In this document: piece by piece, positions 1 to 8,546 of the stretch
Numbering within the stretch: position 1 is the stretch's first letter
Layout: each line of letters starts with the position of its first letter
Source: Candidatus Rokuibacteriota bacterium
Lineage (GTDB): Bacteria; Methylomirabilota; Methylomirabilia; Rokubacteriales; CSP1-6
Length of the DNA stretch: 64,000 bases
Assembly (NCBI GenBank): GCA_003220495.1
Contig: QHSP01000033.1
Coordinates: forward strand, 1-64,000
Reading direction: 5' to 3'
Made by a program: the position numbers and the translations under genes
Notes under the pieces: model-generated
Told to the model about the DNA's origin: nothing
Database searches by the model: none
The model's input: only the letters and a program-made list of their open reading frames with translations

Positions 1-868
1 CGACGTAGATGTCGCCGCGCGAGTCGACCGCGAGCCCGTGCGGCGAGATGAACTGACCCGGCTCGAGTCCAGCGGGGCGTTGACCGAGCCGCGCGAGCAG
101 GTCGCCCTTGTGGCTGTAGATGCTCACGCGGGGTCCGATGTTGGGCATGTCGTAGTTCACGCCCATGCCGCCGCCGATCTCGCCGACGTAGAAGCGGCCT
201 TGAGGGCCACGCTCCATGAAGAGACCCGAGGGCCGGTGCATGTTGACCCACTGCGTCTCGAACCTGCCGTTACCGTCGAAGACCTGGACGCGATGGTTTT
301 CGCGGTCGGCGACGTAGACCCAGCCGTCGGCGTCGCAGCAGATGTTGTGCGCGATGTTGAACTGCCCCGGATCGGTCCCTGGCTCCCCCCACGATCGGAT
401 CAGGGTGCCGTTCGGCGCGAACGTGTGGACGCGCGAGTTGCCGTAGCCGTCGGAGACGTAGAGATCGCCCTGCGGCGACAGCGCCGTGTGCGTGCAGCGA
501 TGGAATGGCTCGCCGCTCATGTAAGGCTTCGGCTTGCCGGGAATTCCGATGGTCAACAGCACCTTGCCGTCGAGCGTGCAGTGCCGGACGGTGTGATCGC
601 CGTCGTCGGTCAGCCAGAGGGTGTCGTCCGGCGCCATGTGGACGCCGTGCGCGCGGGGAAACAGCCCCTCGCCCCACGAGCGCAGAAAGTTGCCCTCGCG
701 GTCGAGCACGACCATCGGGTGCTTACCGCGGTTGAACGCGTACACCCGATCCTGCCTGTCGACGCCGACCGCGGCGACGTCGGCGTTGAACTCCTGCCCG
801 GGCGGCAGCCTGGCCCAGTTGTCGACGACCTCGTAGCGATGCGCGCCGGTCCCCAGAATGATCGCCAT
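1..868 (-). CDS. NHL-repeat beta-propeller protein (partial, 3' end off window)
   Basis: About 289 N-terminal residues are visible; the C-terminus lies beyond the left edge. The start is ATG at 868, 7 bp after the stop of the upstream gene, with a GGGAGG run 11 bases before it. Blades carry the NHL pattern: a D.(D/Q)G.(V/L)YV.D..N.RV..F segment, then G....WG..G..PGQF..(P/A)H, seen about three times. No signal peptide is visible, so a cytoplasmic location is likely. Proteins of this type are often annotated as peptidyl-alpha-hydroxyglycine lyase-like, but the sequence alone supports only a propeller scaffold or lactonase/lyase-type fold. It is the last visible gene of a leftward cluster with the decarboxylase-like gene, so a role in the same catabolic pathway is possible. 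Confidence 0.85.
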   Translation of the reverse strand, partial: MAIILGTGAHRYEVVDNWARLPPGQEFNADVAAVGVDRQDRVYAFNRGKHPMVVLDREGNFLRSWGEGLFPRAHGVHMAPDDTLWLTDDGDHTVRHCTLDGKVLLTIGIPGKPKPYMSGEPFHRCTHTALSPQGDLYVSDGYGNSRVHTFAPNGTLIRSWGEPGTDPGQFNIAHNICCDADGWVYVADRENHRVQVFDGNGRFETQWVNMHRPSGLFMERGPQGRFYVGEIGGGMGVNYDMPNIGPRVSIYSHKGDLLARLGQRPAGLEPGQFISPHGLAVDSRGDIYV

Positions 869-875
869 GGCTCAC

Positions 876-1865
876 TCAGCCTCCCTGGAGGTAGTCCGCG
901 AAGTATTCCTCGATCGTGATCCGACGACTCGTCAGACCGAGCCGAAACGCCTCCCCGGTGAACGCGTCGATCTGCGCTCGGTTGCGCTCGAGCCCGTAGG
1001 GGTGGAAGTCCTCGCCCATCACGGCCGCGGTGTCTTCGAGCTCGGCCTCGAGCCACGGCGTCGCGTACGGAAACCCCTTCTGCGCGGCGGTGAAGCAATC
1101 GTTGGCGGCGCTGAACGCCTTGGTGAGGCTCTCCGCGATCCAGCGATTCGCCTCCCACGCCTCGCGCCGGAGGACGATCAGGTGCTGCGGCGGGAACGCG
1201 CCGGTCTTGAGAAAGTATTCCTGCTCGACCAGGCGAAAGTCCGGGAACAGGCGCAGGATCGGGCCTGTTCTCGGGTGGTAGGCCGCCGGGCGCGGCGGGC
1301 TGTAGATGGCGTCGAGCTCGCCGGCGATCAGCATGTTTGACAGCGAGCGGCCCTTGGCGGGCGCCTTCACGCCGGGCGGCAGGGTCTGATCCATTGGCGC
1401 CGACCAGGGCGTGTCGATGTCGCCGATCCACCACTCGATCGCCGATGGGTCGAGCCCCACGAAGCGCAGAAAGTGCCGATACCAGATCGATCCGCTCGCG
1501 GTGTAGCTATACATGCCGATCCGCTTGCCGGCCAGATCGGCCGCCGATCGGATCGGCCCGCCCCGGCGGATGTAGAGGTCGCGCGCCGTGAAGTTGCGCA
1601 GCGGGAACACCGGAATGCCGACGTAGCGGCGATCGCCCTTCTCGATGCGGTAGAGGTACTGCGCCATCGACCATTCGCCGCCCTGCACCGCCGGGTCCTG
1701 GACGGCCCGGCGGAGCATCTCGGCGCGGGCCGGCCACGAGCCGCGGCTGCCCAGGATCATCGTGAGCGCGATATTTTCGGGCTTCACCTCGCCGATCGCC
1801 AGCGGCATGATGCGCGCGTAGTCGGCGCACGTCAGCGTGATCGGGATCTCAGCCATTTCGTTCAT
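876..1865 (-). CDS. 4,5-dihydroxyphthalate decarboxylase-like / NMT1-type substrate-binding-fold protein
   Basis: 329 residues starting MNEMAEIPITLTCADYAR, with no signal peptide. It has the periplasmic-binding-protein-like alpha/beta fold of the 4,5-dihydroxyphthalate decarboxylase (Pht5-like) group: an early YAR..PL..G.V segment, a mid-protein DLAGKRIGMYSYTASGSIW segment and a late PYGLERNR segment. The start ATG at 1865 has GAGG about 8 bases upstream. Members of this family are either soluble decarboxylases of aromatic diacids or degenerate binding proteins. Absence of an export signal favours a soluble enzyme here. It sits 57 bp after a serine hydrolase and 7 bp before an NHL protein in the same direction, which suggests a catabolic operon. 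The exact substrate cannot be read from the sequence. Confidence 0.75.
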   Translation of the reverse strand: MNEMAEIPITLTCADYARIMPLAIGEVKPENIALTMILGSRGSWPARAEMLRRAVQDPAVQGGEWSMAQYLYRIEKGDRRYVGIPVFPLRNFTARDLYIRRGGPIRSAADLAGKRIGMYSYTASGSIWYRHFLRFVGLDPSAIEWWIGDIDTPWSAPMDQTLPPGVKAPAKGRSLSNMLIAGELDAIYSPPRPAAYHPRTGPILRLFPDFRLVEQEYFLKTGAFPPQHLIVLRREAWEANRWIAESLTKAFSAANDCFTAAQKGFPYATPWLEAELEDTAAVMGEDFHPYGLERNRAQIDAFTGEAFRLGLTSRRITIEEYFADYLQGG

Positions 1866-1922
1866 ATGCGCGCCTCGGCCGGCGGGGCCCCACCCCGCGA
1901 CGGCCTGCCGCGCGCACCCCCC

Positions 1923-3185
1923 TCACTGGTTCTGTCCGAACAGATCGCCATCCGGCCATCTCTTCACCTTGCCCTTGGCGACCCACAGGCCGCGGTCGAC
2001 ATCGCCTCTGAACCCGTTGCGATCCTGCGGCCGGCTGTTGAACATGACGACCCAGGCAAATCCGTCGCCGGTGCGCACGGCCAAGGTGCTCGTCCCGGGG
2101 ATCGAGCCGGTGTGGAACAGGTTGGCGCCGTTCGTGACGGGTCGGATACGGATGCCGAGGCCGTAGTACACACCGTTGCCGTTCGACTCGTCCCCCTCGG
2201 CCGTCGTCAGTTTCAGCTCGGCGCGCGCGTTCATGTCGGCGAGGGTCGCGGTGTTCAATAGAGCGGCACCGCGCCGACCGTCGATCGCGAGGATGAAGCG
2301 CAGGTAGTCGATCGGCGTGCCGATCCAGCCGCCGTACGAGCCCATCGTCTCGATCGCGAAGGCCCCGTAGGGCTGTGGCGCGAGCGTCAAGCCGAGGCCC
2401 GGCATCGCCTTGACCTGTTTCGCCCCGCGGTAGTCGTAGTACGTCACTTCCGCCTCGGCCGGCTGTAAGGTGCGGCCGATCTTCATGCGCGTGGCGCCAA
2501 CTGGCGCCAGGACGTGCTGGCGGACGTGAGTCTCGTACGGTGAACCTGTCACCCGTTCGACGACACGCCCGAGAATACAGTAGCCGATGTTCGAGTAGGC
2601 GAACCGCTCGCCCGGTGCGAAGTCGAGCTTGCGCTCGAGTGTATCGCGCAGAATGGTCGGGCAGTCGGGCGGCAGCGGCCCGCCCTGGCGATGGGCCGCG
2701 TCGGCCGCGCCCGGCAAGAACACGACGTCGCCTGATCGATCGCGGTCGAAGCCGCCGGAGTGCTGGAGCAGGTGGCGCACGGTGATGTCGTGGACGCGCG
2801 CATCCGTGATCCGGTCGGAGCGCGGCCCGGCGTCACCGAGGATCGGCAGCACCTTGTCGTCGAGCTTCACGCGTCCGTCCTGGACGAGCTGCAGCACGGC
2901 GACGGCGGTGATGGTCTTGGAGAGGCTTGCGAGGCGAAACAGGCTCGTCGGCTCCACGACGACCGCGCGTTCCTTGTTGGCGAGCCCGTAGCCCCGCACG
3001 AGGACTAGCTTGTCCTTGTGGGCGACCGCAAGCCCGGCGCCAGGGACGTCCCACTTCTTGATCAGCGCCGTCATGAGCTCGTCGTAGGCGGCGAGCCCGG
3101 GCAGCGCCGATCCCGTTGGCTCAGCCCGCGCCTCGAAGCTGGCCAGCCCGACGAGCAGAACGGCGACGAACGCGAACCGCCTCAT
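1923..3185 (-). CDS. Class C beta-lactamase-like serine hydrolase, exported
   Basis: 420 residues. The ATG at 3185 overlaps the stop of the upstream phosphotriesterase (ATGA), which fixes this start over a longer upstream frame. An N-terminal signal peptide (about residues 1-21, ending EARA) predicts export. The catalytic SxxK motif is SLSK at 87-90, the YxN motif is YSN at 197-199, and an HTG triad (358-360) stands in place of KTG, as in many esterase/peptidase relatives of AmpC. The segment RHLLQHSGGFD around 137-147 is the usual family signature. It probably acts as a periplasmic esterase, amidase or D-amino-acid peptidase rather than an antibiotic-resistance enzyme. It is likely translationally coupled to the preceding gene. 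Confidence 0.9.
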   Translation of the reverse strand: MRRFAFVAVLLVGLASFEARAEPTGSALPGLAAYDELMTALIKKWDVPGAGLAVAHKDKLVLVRGYGLANKERAVVVEPTSLFRLASLSKTITAVAVLQLVQDGRVKLDDKVLPILGDAGPRSDRITDARVHDITVRHLLQHSGGFDRDRSGDVVFLPGAADAAHRQGGPLPPDCPTILRDTLERKLDFAPGERFAYSNIGYCILGRVVERVTGSPYETHVRQHVLAPVGATRMKIGRTLQPAEAEVTYYDYRGAKQVKAMPGLGLTLAPQPYGAFAIETMGSYGGWIGTPIDYLRFILAIDGRRGAALLNTATLADMNARAELKLTTAEGDESNGNGVYYGLGIRIRPVTNGANLFHTGSIPGTSTLAVRTGDGFAWVVMFNSRPQDRNGFRGDVDRGLWVAKGKVKRWPDGDLFGQNQ

Positions 3186-4129
3186 GCTTTCTTCTGCGCC
3201 TCGAAGATCGCCCGCGGATTCCCCACGAGCATCTGCTCGATCTGATCCTCTTTGACTCCCGCCTTGCGGAGCGCCGGGAGGATATCGTCGGGGATGTGGT
3301 TGTAGTTCCACTGCGGCCGTGTCCGGAGCTTGGCGTCCTCGGAGAGCATGTCGGACCAGCAATTCGCGTCGTGCGAGAGGACCATCTTCGGCGCGTAGCC
3401 CTCGGCGCACAGGCGCGCCAGCACCTCGACCCGCTTCGGCGTCGACAGGAAGTTCTCGAGGCCGAAGCGGTCCATCCCGATCGTGCTGCCCCGCTCCATC
3501 AGCCCGCGCAGGTAACCCAGATCCTCGCTATCGCCGCTGTGGCCGATGATGACGCGGCCCAGATCGACGCCTTCCTGGGCGAAGATCGCCTGCTGCATCT
3601 CGCCCGTCCGGCCGGCCGCCCAGGTGTGCGTCGAGATCGGCACGCCGGTCGCCTTCTGGGCCCGCGCCGACGCGCGCAGGATGCTGTCGATCACCGGCGT
3701 CACGCCCGCCGTGTCGGTGGCGCACTTGATGATGGCGGCCTTCACGCCGCTGTTGCCGATGCCCTGGGTGATGTCGCGGACGAAGAGATCGGCCACCGCG
3801 TCGACGCCGTGAACGCTGAAGTAGCGCTGCGGCATCCACCAGACACCGGTGGCGACGACGATGTGCACGCGCGAGCGGCGCGCGACTGCGAGGATCAGAT
3901 CGATGTCGCGCCCGAGATCGACGGTGGTCAGGTCGACGATGGAGCGGATGCCGCGGCGATAGAGGTCGGCCATCTTGCGCTCGGCGATGTCCAGAATGGC
4001 GTTGCGATCCCAGAGGTGAGGCCAGTTCTCCTGCACGCCCGGAGAGCGGGTGACGACGTGCTCGTGCATCAAGGTTGGTCCGAGCTCGGTCGTGGCGATC
4101 GGACCCAGTGCGGTCTGGACGGTTGTCAT
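3182..4129 (-). CDS. Phosphotriesterase-family metal-dependent hydrolase
   Basis: 315 residues with the PTE/PHP metal ligands in order: HEH at 22-24, a Lys at 135 (GVKAAIIK) that would be carboxylated, H168 (STHTW), H197 (IGHSGD) and D254 (LSHDAN). The family contains lactonases, phosphotriesterases and amidohydrolases using a binuclear zinc-type centre. Natural members are mostly lactonases, so lactone or ester hydrolysis is the best guess. It has an AGGAG sequence just before the ATG at 4129. It overlaps the downstream serine hydrolase by ATGA and follows an HpcH-type aldolase, consistent with stepwise breakdown of an organic acid or lactone. Confidence 0.88.
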   Translation of the reverse strand: MTTVQTALGPIATTELGPTLMHEHVVTRSPGVQENWPHLWDRNAILDIAERKMADLYRRGIRSIVDLTTVDLGRDIDLILAVARRSRVHIVVATGVWWMPQRYFSVHGVDAVADLFVRDITQGIGNSGVKAAIIKCATDTAGVTPVIDSILRASARAQKATGVPISTHTWAAGRTGEMQQAIFAQEGVDLGRVIIGHSGDSEDLGYLRGLMERGSTIGMDRFGLENFLSTPKRVEVLARLCAEGYAPKMVLSHDANCWSDMLSEDAKLRTRPQWNYNHIPDDILPALRKAGVKEDQIEQMLVGNPRAIFEAQKKA

Positions 4130-4141
4130 CTCGATCTCCTC

Positions 4142-4291
4142 TTATCGGGTGCACACTTCGAGCACCGGCTTGTCCCCGTCCACGGCGGCGAGCACGACCG
4201 ACTCGATCGCCGGCTCGCTCAGGAGGCGCCCGGCCGGCTCGCGCGCCGGCTCCCGGTCGGCGAGGGTCTCCGCCTTGTCAGCCTCGAGCGC
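4142..4291 (-). pseudogene. Possible C-terminal gene remnant between aldolase and phosphotriesterase
   Basis: Between the two enzymes one minus-strand frame stays open for about 50 codons and ends in TAA at 4144-4142, just before the Shine-Dalgarno site of the phosphotriesterase. It ends LEVCTR and looks like the tail of a protein (SEPAIESVVLAAVDGDKP). No start codon is available, because the frame is closed by a TGA inside the end of the aldolase. It may be a relic of a deleted operon gene or chance open sequence in GC-rich DNA. I do not recognise the family. Confidence 0.3.
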
Positions 4292-5036
4292 CCGCCGCCG
4301 CGCGCTCGATCAGCTCCTTGGCGCCCGCCTGGATCCACGGGAAGAAGCTCGTCATCACCACACGCACGCCCAGGCGCGTGTAGCGCTCGACGTTGCCGAC
4401 GTTGACGAGCGTGCCGGCCACGCGGCCGGATTGGACGATCTTCTTGATCGCGCCGTCGATGGTCTGCTGGACTTCCGGGTGCCCCATATTGCCGATCTGG
4501 CCCATCGAGGTCGCCAAGTCGCTGGGCGCCACGAAGAAGCAGTCGATGTGGTCGACCTTGAGGATCTCGTCGAGGCTGCGCACGGCCACGATGTCCTCGA
4601 TCAGGACGATCAGGAGGCTCTGGTCGTTGGCGGTCTTCAGATAGCCGTCGACGCCGAAGCCCTGGCGGCTCGTGTACATGCCGCGCTTGCCGAGTGGCGC
4701 GAACTTGCCGGCCGCGACGACCGACTCGGCCTCGGCGCGGTTGTTGACGTGCGGCACCACGATCCCCTGGGCGCCGCGATCGAGCGTGCGATAGATCGTG
4801 GCGTAGTCGTTGTCCATCACTCGGACGACGGACGTCTTCCCCCAGAGGTCGCAGGCGCGCGTCAGGTTGCCGAGCTCGCCGTAGTCGACGCCGCCGTGCT
4901 CGCCCTCGAGCCAGATGCCGTCGACGTCGAGCGTGCCGAGCTGATCGATCAGGTCCGGTTCGTTGGTGCCGGCGACGATCGTCGCGACCTGGCCGGCGGC
5001 GAGCTTTTGCTTCACGCGATTCGGTCGGATGTTCAT
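4278..5036 (-). CDS. HpcH/HpaI-family aldolase
   Basis: 252 residues of the class II pyruvate-dependent aldolase family (2,4-dihydroxyhept-2-ene-1,7-dioate aldolase / citrate-lyase-like TIM barrel). Family residues are visible: E44-G-E-H47 (catalytic His), R72 (VVRVMDN), the GIVVPHV segment at 91-97, GKRGMY at 116-121, metal ligand E147 (LIEDIVAV) and D173 (APSDLA). It probably cleaves or forms a hydroxy-oxo-acid bond to pyruvate or a similar oxoacid. It is the first gene of the leftward cluster, diverging from an ABC transporter gene at 5176, with GGAGGAGG just before its ATG. Confidence 0.9.
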   Translation of the reverse strand: MNIRPNRVKQKLAAGQVATIVAGTNEPDLIDQLGTLDVDGIWLEGEHGGVDYGELGNLTRACDLWGKTSVVRVMDNDYATIYRTLDRGAQGIVVPHVNNRAEAESVVAAGKFAPLGKRGMYTSRQGFGVDGYLKTANDQSLLIVLIEDIVAVRSLDEILKVDHIDCFFVAPSDLATSMGQIGNMGHPEVQQTIDGAIKKIVQSGRVAGTLVNVGNVERYTRLGVRVVMTSFFPWIQAGAKELIERAAAGARG

Positions 5037-5175
5037 GGTGCCTCCTCCGCGGGATTCTAGCCTAAAAGGTGGGCCGGCGATCCATGCGCTTCCACTCTTC
5101 CCGCGCTTGTTGTATCGTCACCGCACGATTCGCCCGGGCGGTCCTGCCCAGTCGCGATCCCGAAGGAGGACACTC
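5037..5175. promoter_or_regulatory. Divergent intergenic region, probable promoters for both flanking operons
   Basis: 139 bp between the divergent starts of the aldolase and the ABC binding protein. On the minus strand a TAGAAT hexamer (5059-5054) lies about 18 bp before the aldolase ATG. On the plus strand a TATCGT hexamer (5112-5117) lies about 60 bp before the SBP ATG; the same hexamer occurs in the better promoter at 16164. Neither has a convincing -35. A strong GGAGGA sequence precedes 5176. Confidence 0.35.
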
Positions 5176-6705
5176 ATGAGGTGTTGGCTCACCGGCCTGT
5201 TCGCCCTGACGCTCGCAGCGCTCGTGGTGCCGATCGGCGCGGGCGCACAAGGCAAGGACACCATCACCGTCGCACTTCCGTCCCACGCGCCGACTCTCGA
5301 CCCCCACATGCACTTCGAGCGCGTGGGCGTCCTGGTCAACATCAACATGTTCGATTCGCTTCTGCATCGCTCCGCCAAGCTCGAGTTCGAGCCCTCGCTG
5401 GCCGTGTCATGGAAGGCGCTCAGCGACACGATGTGGGAGTTCAAGCTCCGCAAGGGCGTCAAATTCCACGACGGCTCGATCATGACGGCCGAGGACGTGA
5501 AGTTCTCGTTCGATCGGGTCCTGGAGCCGGGCCAGGAGAAGAAGAAGTCTCCCCAGTACGGCAACGTTCGCGCGATCAAGGAAGTGAAGATCGTCGACCC
5601 GGATACGATCCACCTGATCACCGACAAGCCGTTTCCGCTCCTGCTCGAGCGTCTCGTGTACTTCGGCATCGTGCCGAAAAAGCACATCGAGAAAGTAGGC
5701 GAGGAGGCGTTCGGCAGCACGGCGACGGTCGGCACCGGCCCGTGGAAGCTCGTGGAGTGGAAACGCGACCAGCACATCAGACTCGAGGCGTTCGATCAGC
5801 ACTGGCGCGGCAAGCCCGCGTTCAGGTACGTCGTCTTCCGGGCGATCCCCGAGGTGGCGACGGCGGTGGCCGAGCTCAAGACGGGCGGCGTGGACATCAT
5901 CCGCAACGTCAACGCCGATCTCATGCCCGACCTCAAGAGTCATCCGCAGACGCGGATCAGCACGACGCCGATCCTCCGCGTGCACTACATCTCCCTCGAC
6001 ATGCGGAGCGCGCCATTCGACAAAAAGGCCGCACGTCAGGCCGCGAACTACGCCATCGACAAGCAGGCCATGATCCAGAAGATGATGGCGGGGCTGGGCA
6101 AGCAGGTGGCAACGGTCGTCCAGCCGGCGGCCTTCGGATTCGATCCCTCTGTCGCGCCGTACTCGTACGACGCGAAGAAAGCCAAGGAGCTGCTCGCGCA
6201 GGCCGGCTATCCGAACGGCGTCGACATCACGCTGCACAGCGCCGCGGTGGACTGGCGCCCGCATTTCGAGGCGCTCGGCCAGATGCTCACCGAGGTCGGC
6301 CTCCGCACCACGGTCAAGATGTGGGACCCGGGCCCGGCGTGGAACAAGTTCTTCCAGGCCGAAGGCAAGGCCACCAACGGCCAGTACGGCAGCTGGGGGA
6401 ACTACTCGGTGTTCGACGCCGATGCGGTGCTACACCCGCTCTATCACACCGAGCCCGGCGGCTGGATCGGGAAGCACTACGCGCGCGTCGAAGGGCTCGA
6501 CAAGCTGATCGACGAGGCCCGCTCGAGCATCGATCAGGCCAAGCGCAAGCGCATCTACGCGGAGATCCAGCGGATGATCCGCGAAGAGGCGCCGTCGGTG
6601 TTCTTGTGGACGCAGAACGACACGCTCGGCATCTCGAAGAAGGTCGCGTACGAGGCGCGTCCGGACGAATGGCTCTGGCTCTTCGCGGCCAAGCCGGCGA
6701 ACTGA
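5176..6705 (+). CDS. ABC transporter peptide/nickel-type substrate-binding protein (SBP_bac_5)
   Basis: 509 residues. The start at 5176 follows AAGGAGGA with good spacing; an in-frame extension to 4963 crosses the promoter region and is rejected. The signal peptide is about residues 1-24 (ending IGAGAQ). The mature part opens TITVALPSHAPTLDPHMH, typical of DppA/OppA-like proteins, followed by the family segment FDSLLHR...LAVSWK, then W(E/K)FKLRKGVKFHDG and TAEDVKFSFDRV. It would bind oligopeptides or other small solutes in the periplasm. It heads a cassette with two permeases; no cognate ATPase follows. Confidence 0.93.
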   Translation: MRCWLTGLFALTLAALVVPIGAGAQGKDTITVALPSHAPTLDPHMHFERVGVLVNINMFDSLLHRSAKLEFEPSLAVSWKALSDTMWEFKLRKGVKFHDGSIMTAEDVKFSFDRVLEPGQEKKKSPQYGNVRAIKEVKIVDPDTIHLITDKPFPLLLERLVYFGIVPKKHIEKVGEEAFGSTATVGTGPWKLVEWKRDQHIRLEAFDQHWRGKPAFRYVVFRAIPEVATAVAELKTGGVDIIRNVNADLMPDLKSHPQTRISTTPILRVHYISLDMRSAPFDKKAARQAANYAIDKQAMIQKMMAGLGKQVATVVQPAAFGFDPSVAPYSYDAKKAKELLAQAGYPNGVDITLHSAAVDWRPHFEALGQMLTEVGLRTTVKMWDPGPAWNKFFQAEGKATNGQYGSWGNYSVFDADAVLHPLYHTEPGGWIGKHYARVEGLDKLIDEARSSIDQAKRKRIYAEIQRMIREEAPSVFLWTQNDTLGISKKVAYEARPDEWLWLFAAKPAN

Positions 6706-6726
6706 GGTCCTGAAGGAGGCGGCGCC

Positions 6727-7641
6727 GTGTCGGCATTCCTGATCCGGCGCTTCCTCCGCTTCGTCGTCGTCTGTATCGGCGTTTCGCTGGTCACCTTCTC
6801 GATCCTGCACGCCAGCGGCGACCCGGTCGCCCTGATCATGCCGGAAGCCCCCGAGGCGGACCGGGCCAAGCTCCGGGATGCGCTCGGTCTCTCGGATCCG
6901 CTTCCAACACAGTTCGTCCGCTTCGTTGCCAACGCGGCGCGCGGCGACTTCGGCCAGTCGTTCTTCCATCGCGAGCCGGCGTTCGGCCTCGTCGTCGAGC
7001 GTATGCCGACGACCCTGGGGCTGACGTGCCTCGCCGTCACGCTGGCCCTCGCGATCGCGATCCCCGTCGGCATCTACAGCGCCGTCTTTCGCAACACGCT
7101 CGGCGACCATGCGGCCACGGCGATCGTCTTCCTCGGTCAATCGATGCCCGTGTTCTGGATCGGCATCATGCTCATGCTGCTCTTCGCGGTGCAGTGGCGG
7201 CTCCTGCCCGTCTCGGGCTGGGGCACCTGGTCGTCGATGGTGCTGCCCGCGGTCACGCTCGGGGCGTTCACGACGCCGCTCTTCATGCGGATCATCCGGT
7301 CGAGCATGCTGGAGGTCATCAACCTCGACTACGTGCGGACGGCGCGGGCCAAGGGCCTGTCGGAGTGGCTGGTGATCTGCCGCCACGCGCTGCGCAACGC
7401 GGCGCTCCCGATCGTCACCGTGACCGGCCTTCAGTTCGGGCTCCTCCTCGGCGGCGCGGTGCTGACCGAAACCGTGTTCGCGGTGCCCGGCGTCGGCCGC
7501 TTGATCGTCGGGGCGATCCGCCAGCTCGATTTCCCGATCGTGCAAGCCGGCGTCTTCCTGCTCGCGATCATCATCGTGTCGGTCAACTTCCTAGTCGACG
7601 TCCTCTACGTCTACCTGAACCCCACGGTCAGGCTTCACTGA
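6727..7641 (+). CDS. ABC transporter permease, DppB type
   Basis: 304 residues from a GTG start at 6727, preceded by GAAGGAGG. N-terminal segment FLIRRFLRFVVVCIGVSLV is the conserved first membrane helix of DppB/OppB permeases, followed by the periplasmic ADRAKLRDALGLSDPLPTQ region. The cytoplasmic EAA loop that docks to the ATPase is RTARAKGLSEWLVICRHALR. Five further hydrophobic segments follow. The gene ends in TGATG overlap with the next permease, so the two are translationally coupled. Confidence 0.93.
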   Translation: MSAFLIRRFLRFVVVCIGVSLVTFSILHASGDPVALIMPEAPEADRAKLRDALGLSDPLPTQFVRFVANAARGDFGQSFFHREPAFGLVVERMPTTLGLTCLAVTLALAIAIPVGIYSAVFRNTLGDHAATAIVFLGQSMPVFWIGIMLMLLFAVQWRLLPVSGWGTWSSMVLPAVTLGAFTTPLFMRIIRSSMLEVINLDYVRTARAKGLSEWLVICRHALRNAALPIVTVTGLQFGLLLGGAVLTETVFAVPGVGRLIVGAIRQLDFPIVQAGVFLLAIIIVSVNFLVDVLYVYLNPTVRLH

Positions 7642-8546
7642 TGGCGGTCATGCTGCCTCGGGCCACGGTTGCCTACGAGGTGGGCGCGTCGATCGCCGGC
7701 GGCTCGCGAGCGTGGCGCCGGTTCGCGCTCAACCCCGCGGCACTCGTCGGCTCGGCGATCCTGCTCGTGATGGTGAGCGTCGCGCTGGCCGCGCCGTGGG
7801 TGGCGCCGCACGATCCGGCCAAGCAGTCGCTGCTCCGCCGGTTCACTCCGCCGATGTGGCAGACCGGTGGGAATGCGGCGTATCCACTCGGCACCGATCA
7901 GGTCGGCCGTGATGTGCTGAGCCGGATCATCCACGGCGCCCGCATCTCGCTGCTCGTCGGCGTGTCGGCCGTCCTCGTGAGCCTCGTCGTCGGCGTCTCG
8001 GCGGGTCTGGCGAGCGGATTCATGGGCGGCAAGGTCGATACCGCCATCGGCACCGTCGTGGACGTCTCGCTGTCGTTCCCGCAAATCTTGTTGGCGCTGG
8101 CGTTCGTGGCCGCGCTCGGGCCGAGCCTCGTCACCATCATCGTGGTGCTCGGCCTCACGGGCTGGGAGCGCTATGCGCGCGTCGTGCGGGCCGAGGTGCT
8201 GGCACTACGCGAGAAAGAGTTCGTCGAAGCGGCGCGGGCGATCGGCGTGGGCCGGCTGCGCATCATCGTCCGGCACGTCCTGCCCAACACGGTGTCGTCG
8301 ATCGTGGTGATGTCGACCTTGCAGGTCGCGCAGGCGATCCTGGCCGAGGCCGCGCTGTCGTTCCTCGGCGTCGGCTCCGGAAACGCCTACCCCACGTGGG
8401 GCCAGATGATCTCGCTCGGGCGCGACTTCGTAACCGTCGCCTGGTGGCTCGCCACGCTCCCGGGGCTCGCGATCTTGGTGACCGTGCTCGCGATCAACCT
8501 CGTCGGCGACCGGTTGCGCGACGCCCTGGATCCGCGGACGATCTGA
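7641..8546 (+). CDS. ABC transporter permease, DppC type
   Basis: 301 residues. The ATG at 7641 overlaps the stop of the DppB-type gene (TGATG), which decides the start over a much longer open frame. The N-terminal helix is followed by APWVAPHDP and the DppC hallmark PLGTDQVGRDVLSRIIHGAR. The EAA loop is EFVEAARAIGVGRLRIIVRH, and the late conserved LSFLGVG is present. It forms the membrane channel with the preceding protein. Its stop directly abuts the convergent amidase stop (TGATCA), leaving no room for a terminator, and no ATPase gene follows. Confidence 0.93.
   Translation: MAVMLPRATVAYEVGASIAGGSRAWRRFALNPAALVGSAILLVMVSVALAAPWVAPHDPAKQSLLRRFTPPMWQTGGNAAYPLGTDQVGRDVLSRIIHGARISLLVGVSAVLVSLVVGVSAGLASGFMGGKVDTAIGTVVDVSLSFPQILLALAFVAALGPSLVTIIVVLGLTGWERYARVVRAEVLALREKEFVEAARAIGVGRLRIIVRHVLPNTVSSIVVMSTLQVAQAILAEAALSFLGVGSGNAYPTWGQMISLGRDFVTVAWWLATLPGLAILVTVLAINLVGDRLRDALDPRTI

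Noticed and set aside
610-1434. Minus-strand open frames across the first two genes
   Set aside because: Out of frame with the NHL and decarboxylase-like proteins and without motifs.
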